This document shows, one piece after another, positions 3,850 through 6,270 of a stretch of 6,270 bases of DNA. This DNA comes from Chloroflexota bacterium. GTDB lineage: Bacteria > Chloroflexota > Limnocylindria > Limnocylindrales > CSP1-4. A program made the translations under genes and the position numbers. The DNA lies in the NCBI GenBank assembly GCA_013695505.1, contig JACDAH010000314.1, positions 1 through 6,270 of the forward strand. The letters run 5' to 3'. Position 1 is the stretch's first letter; each line of letters opens with the position of its first letter. The notes beneath the pieces are model-generated. The model was not told the origin of the DNA. It saw nothing but the letters and a program-made list of their open reading frames with translations, and did no database searches.

Positions 3850-6270
3850 TCAGCCCGCGTCGTCGGCGCGCACGACGATGTTGACGAGCTTTCCGCCGCC
3901 GGCCTGGATGATCTTCAGTGGCGTCCGACCGGCCAGCACCGCCTGGATCCGGTCGCTGGCGAGGACGGCTGCCTCCAGGCCGGCGGCGTCCGTGTCGGCC
4001 GGTACGACGATCTTGTCGCGGAGCTTGCCGTTGACCTGGACCGGAACCTCGCGGGTCGCCTCGACGACGGCCGACTCGTCGACGAGCGGCCAGGACTCGC
4101 GGTGGATCGACGACCACTGAACGCGCGCCGCGGTCAGCCGTCGCGACCAGAGCTCCTCGGTGATGTGGGGCGCGGCCGGGGCCAGCATCAGCAGCGACAG
4201 GCGAACCGCCTCGTCCCATTCGTCCGAGCCCGCGACGGGCGTTCCGCGGAACCGCATGAGCAGGTTCGTCAGTTCCATCAGCTTCGCGATCATCGTGTTG
4301 AAGTGGAATGACCCGTAGTCGGCGGTCACGCCCTTCAGGGTCCGATGCGCCGCCTGGCGGATCTGGGTCCGGGCCGCAGCCTCGTCGACGCCAGCGGGCA
4401 GCGTGCCGCTGGCTGGATCGCCGGGCTCCCGGCCGTTGGGGTCGAGGACGATCGTCCAGAGCCGGTTCAGGAACCGGTGGACGCCGCCGATCCCGGTCGG
4501 GCTCCACGGCCCGCCCTGGTCCCACGGGCCCATGAACATCAGGAACAGCCGGACCGTGTCGGCGCCGTAGCGGGCGACCAGGTCGTCCGGGTCCACCACG
4601 TTGCCCCGGGACTTCGACATCCGCTCACCGTCGAGCCCCAGGATCTGGCCCTGGTTGAACAGCCGCTTGAACGGCTCGCTCTGATCGACCAGGCCGACGT
4701 CCCGCATCATCTTCGTGAACTCGCGGGCGTAGAGCAGGTGCATGACAGCGTGCTCCGAGCCGCCGGTGTACTGGTCGACCGGCGTCCAGCGGTCGACGAC
4801 GGCGCGGTCGATCGGCGATCCGGCCTTCTCCGGTGACAGGTAGCGATACCAATACCAGGACGAGTCCATGAACGTGTCCATCGTGTCCGTCTCGCGCTGG
4901 GCCGGGCCGCCGCAGACGGGGCAACCGACGTTGAGGAAGGCCTCGTCGCGGGTGAGGGGGTTCTCGCCGCTGCCGTGATAGTCGACCGTGTCCGGCAAGC
5001 GGACCGGCAGGTCTTCATCGGGGACGGGGACGATCCCGTCGGTCGGGCAGTAGATCACCGGGATCGGCGTTCCCCAGTAGCGCTGGCGGCTGATCAGCCA
5101 GTCGCGGAGGCGGTAGGTGACCGACGCCTTGCCCTTTCCCTGCGCCTCGAGCGCGCCCAGGATCGCCTTGCCGCCCTCGTCGGCCGGCAGGCCGGTGTAG
5201 GCGCCGCTGTTCACGAGTCGCTCGCTGGCCGCGTGGGCGACGTAGGCGCTCTCGAGCCCGCGCTCGTCGTCGCCGGATGCTTCGCCGGCGACGACGCGCC
5301 GGATCGGCAGGCTGTACTTCTGCGCGAACGCGAAGTCGCGCTCGTCGTGGGCGGGCACGGCCATGATCGCGCCCGTCCCGTAGCCGCCCAGGACGTAGTC
5401 GGCGACAAAGATCGGGATGGGCTCGTCGTTGACCGGGTTGATCGCGTCGCTGCCGAGGGCGACCCCGGTCTTCTCGCGGTCGGTCGAGAGCCGGTCGATC
5501 TCGGTTCGGTTCGCCGCCTGGGCGAGATAGGTGCTGACCTCCGCGGACCGGCCCGGTGCAGTCAGCTCGGCGACCAGCGGGTGCTCCGGGGCGAGGACCA
5601 TGAACGTCGCCCCGAAGAGCGTGTCCGGACGGGTGGTGAAGACGCGCAGCTCGGCGCCGCCGGCGTGATGCTCGGACGGGGCCGTCTGAAAGACGATCTC
5701 GCCGCCTTCGCTCCGACCGATCCAGTTCGTCTGCTGGATCTTGATCGGCTCGGGCCAGTCGAGGCCGGTGAAGTCGAGCAGCTCGTCGGCGTAGTTGGTG
5801 ACCTTCAGGTACCACTGCGCCAGGTTCCGCTTCTCGACCTTCGCGCCGCAGCGCCAGCAGTGCCGGTCGACGCCCTCGACCTGCTCGCGCGCCAGCGTCC
5901 CATCGTTCGGGCACCAGTCGACCGGCGACGTCGCGCGATAGGCGAGGCCGGCCTTCAGGAACTGGAGGAAAAACCACTGGTTCCAGCGGTAGTAGCCGGG
6001 ATCGGCCGTCACGACCTCGGCCTCCCAATCGAACGTCGCGCCCATCATCCGCAGCTGCCGGCGCATGTTGTCGATGTTCGACATCGTCCAGTCGCGCGGG
6101 TTGATGTCGTTCTTGATCGCCGCGTTCTCGGCCGGCAGCCCGAACGCATCGAACCCGATCGGCAGGAACACGTTCTCGCCGTGCATCCGGTGGAACCGCG
6201 CGATCGCGTCGGTCGGCGTCTTGATGTACCAGTGGCCGATGTGGATGTCGCCCGACGGGTACGGGTACAT
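3850..6270 (-). CDS. leuS: Leucyl-tRNA synthetase, 5' end beyond the right edge
   Basis: Charges tRNA-Leu with leucine using ATP in the cytoplasm; essential class Ia synthetase with an editing domain. 806 residues are visible. The Met at the right edge belongs to the conserved MYPYPSG just before the HIGH motif, and normal family members have a few dozen residues more in front, so it is not the real start. Landmarks, counted from the edge: HIGH 10-13; zinc-site cysteines C120, C138, C141; CP1 editing domain with TTRPDTLFG (212-220) and GTGAIMAVPAHDERD (299-313, D310 being the conserved editing aspartate); DWLISRQRYWGTPIP (391-405); cysteines C409, C451, C454; ETDTMDTFMDSSWYWYRY (461-478); and RMSKS (550-554) in place of KMSKS. 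The anticodon-binding helices follow, then a C-terminal domain with VQVNGKLRDKI and KLVNIVV. The frame is intact and ends in TGA, two bases before the next gene. Confidence 0.98.
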   Translation of the reverse strand: MYPYPSGDIHIGHWYIKTPTDAIARFHRMHGENVFLPIGFDAFGLPAENAAIKNDINPRDWTMSNIDNMRRQLRMMGATFDWEAEVVTADPGYYRWNQWFFLQFLKAGLAYRATSPVDWCPNDGTLAREQVEGVDRHCWRCGAKVEKRNLAQWYLKVTNYADELLDFTGLDWPEPIKIQQTNWIGRSEGGEIVFQTAPSEHHAGGAELRVFTTRPDTLFGATFMVLAPEHPLVAELTAPGRSAEVSTYLAQAANRTEIDRLSTDREKTGVALGSDAINPVNDEPIPIFVADYVLGGYGTGAIMAVPAHDERDFAFAQKYSLPIRRVVAGEASGDDERGLESAYVAHAASERLVNSGAYTGLPADEGGKAILGALEAQGKGKASVTYRLRDWLISRQRYWGTPIPVIYCPTDGIVPVPDEDLPVRLPDTVDYHGSGENPLTRDEAFLNVGCPVCGGPAQRETDTMDTFMDSSWYWYRYLSPEKAGSPIDRAVVDRWTPVDQYTGGSEHAVMHLLYAREFTKMMRDVGLVDQSEPFKRLFNQGQILGLDGERMSKSRGNVVDPDDLVARYGADTVRLFLMFMGPWDQGGPWSPTGIGGVHRFLNRLWTIVLDPNGREPGDPASGTLPAGVDEAAARTQIRQAAHRTLKGVTADYGSFHFNTMIAKLMELTNLLMRFRGTPVAGSDEWDEAVRLSLLMLAPAAPHITEELWSRRLTAARVQWSSIHRESWPLVDESAVVEATREVPVQVNGKLRDKIVVPADTDAAGLEAAVLASDRIQAVLAGRTPLKIIQAGGGKLVNIVVRADDAG

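Noticed and set aside
2789..4120. 443-aa plus-strand open frame
   Set aside because: Antisense to the propeller, DUF1801 and leuS genes, all of which have family matches on the minus strand.
5015..6028. 337-aa minus-strand open frame
   Set aside because: Frame-shifted shadow of leuS; Arg/Asp-rich, while the leuS frame carries every expected motif.
6268..6270. ATG at the right edge as the leuS start
   Set aside because: It encodes the Met of the conserved MYPYPSG before HIGH. LeuRS normally has several dozen residues before this point.
1..6270. tRNA, rRNA, CRISPR array, transposase or integrase
   Set aside because: No such genes, spaced repeats or terminal inverted repeats were seen on either strand by reading.

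Overview
This 6,270-bp, GC-rich window looks chromosomal. The gene set is a leucyl-tRNA synthetase of the 'GDIHIGHWY' type, an F420-type luciferase-like oxidoreductase, an ABATE/CGNR-zinc-finger regulator, a DUF1801 protein and a ComEA-like competence protein. Together with the very high GC at third codon positions, this suggests a soil or freshwater Chloroflexota (Limnocylindria/Ellin6529-like) bacterium, with a deep actinobacterium as the alternative. The lineage is an inference from protein style. No rRNA or other marker is present.

Right half (6270 to 2948, all minus strand): leuS enters from beyond the right edge, without its first few dozen codons, and ends at 3850. Two nucleotides later a DUF1801 gene starts (3847-3416). 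Its TGA is followed directly, and in the same frame, by the ATG of a small three-repeat PLL-like/DUF346-like beta-propeller protein (3415-2948). The three look like one tightly coupled transcription unit. Two adjacent hairpins (2892-2927) follow it.

Middle (2947 to 1746): a 229-bp gap with three copies of an 8-bp TCGCGAGC repeat precedes a separate minus-strand gene for an LLM-class (Rv1855c-like, probably F420-dependent) oxidoreductase (2718-1780). That gene converges on the plus-strand CGNR regulator, and a hairpin fills the 34-bp gap between the two stops.

Left half (1745 to 1): the CGNR regulator (1089-1745, plus) is divergent from two small minus-strand genes, a 38-aa single-pass membrane peptide (980-864) and a 66-aa charged helical protein (811-611). 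Both have good Shine-Dalgarno sites. The 108-bp divergent intergenic region holds a TTGACA-N17-TAGCGT promoter facing the small genes, a TTGCGC-N18-TAGAGT promoter facing the regulator, and a perfect palindrome GTTACGC-N11-GCGTAAC overlapping both, plus extra GTAAC half-sites. This is the most interesting part of the window: it reads as a self-regulated switch controlling two microproteins of unknown function. Beyond it, a 177-bp leader with three consecutive hairpins precedes a comEA-like gene (433 to 1) that runs off the left edge. Its N-terminus, membrane helix and SLBB domain are visible.

leuS and comEA lie on the same strand. In many actinobacteria, as I recall, leuS sits near comEA-comEC-holA, so the intervening genes may be an accessory insertion into an old neighbourhood.
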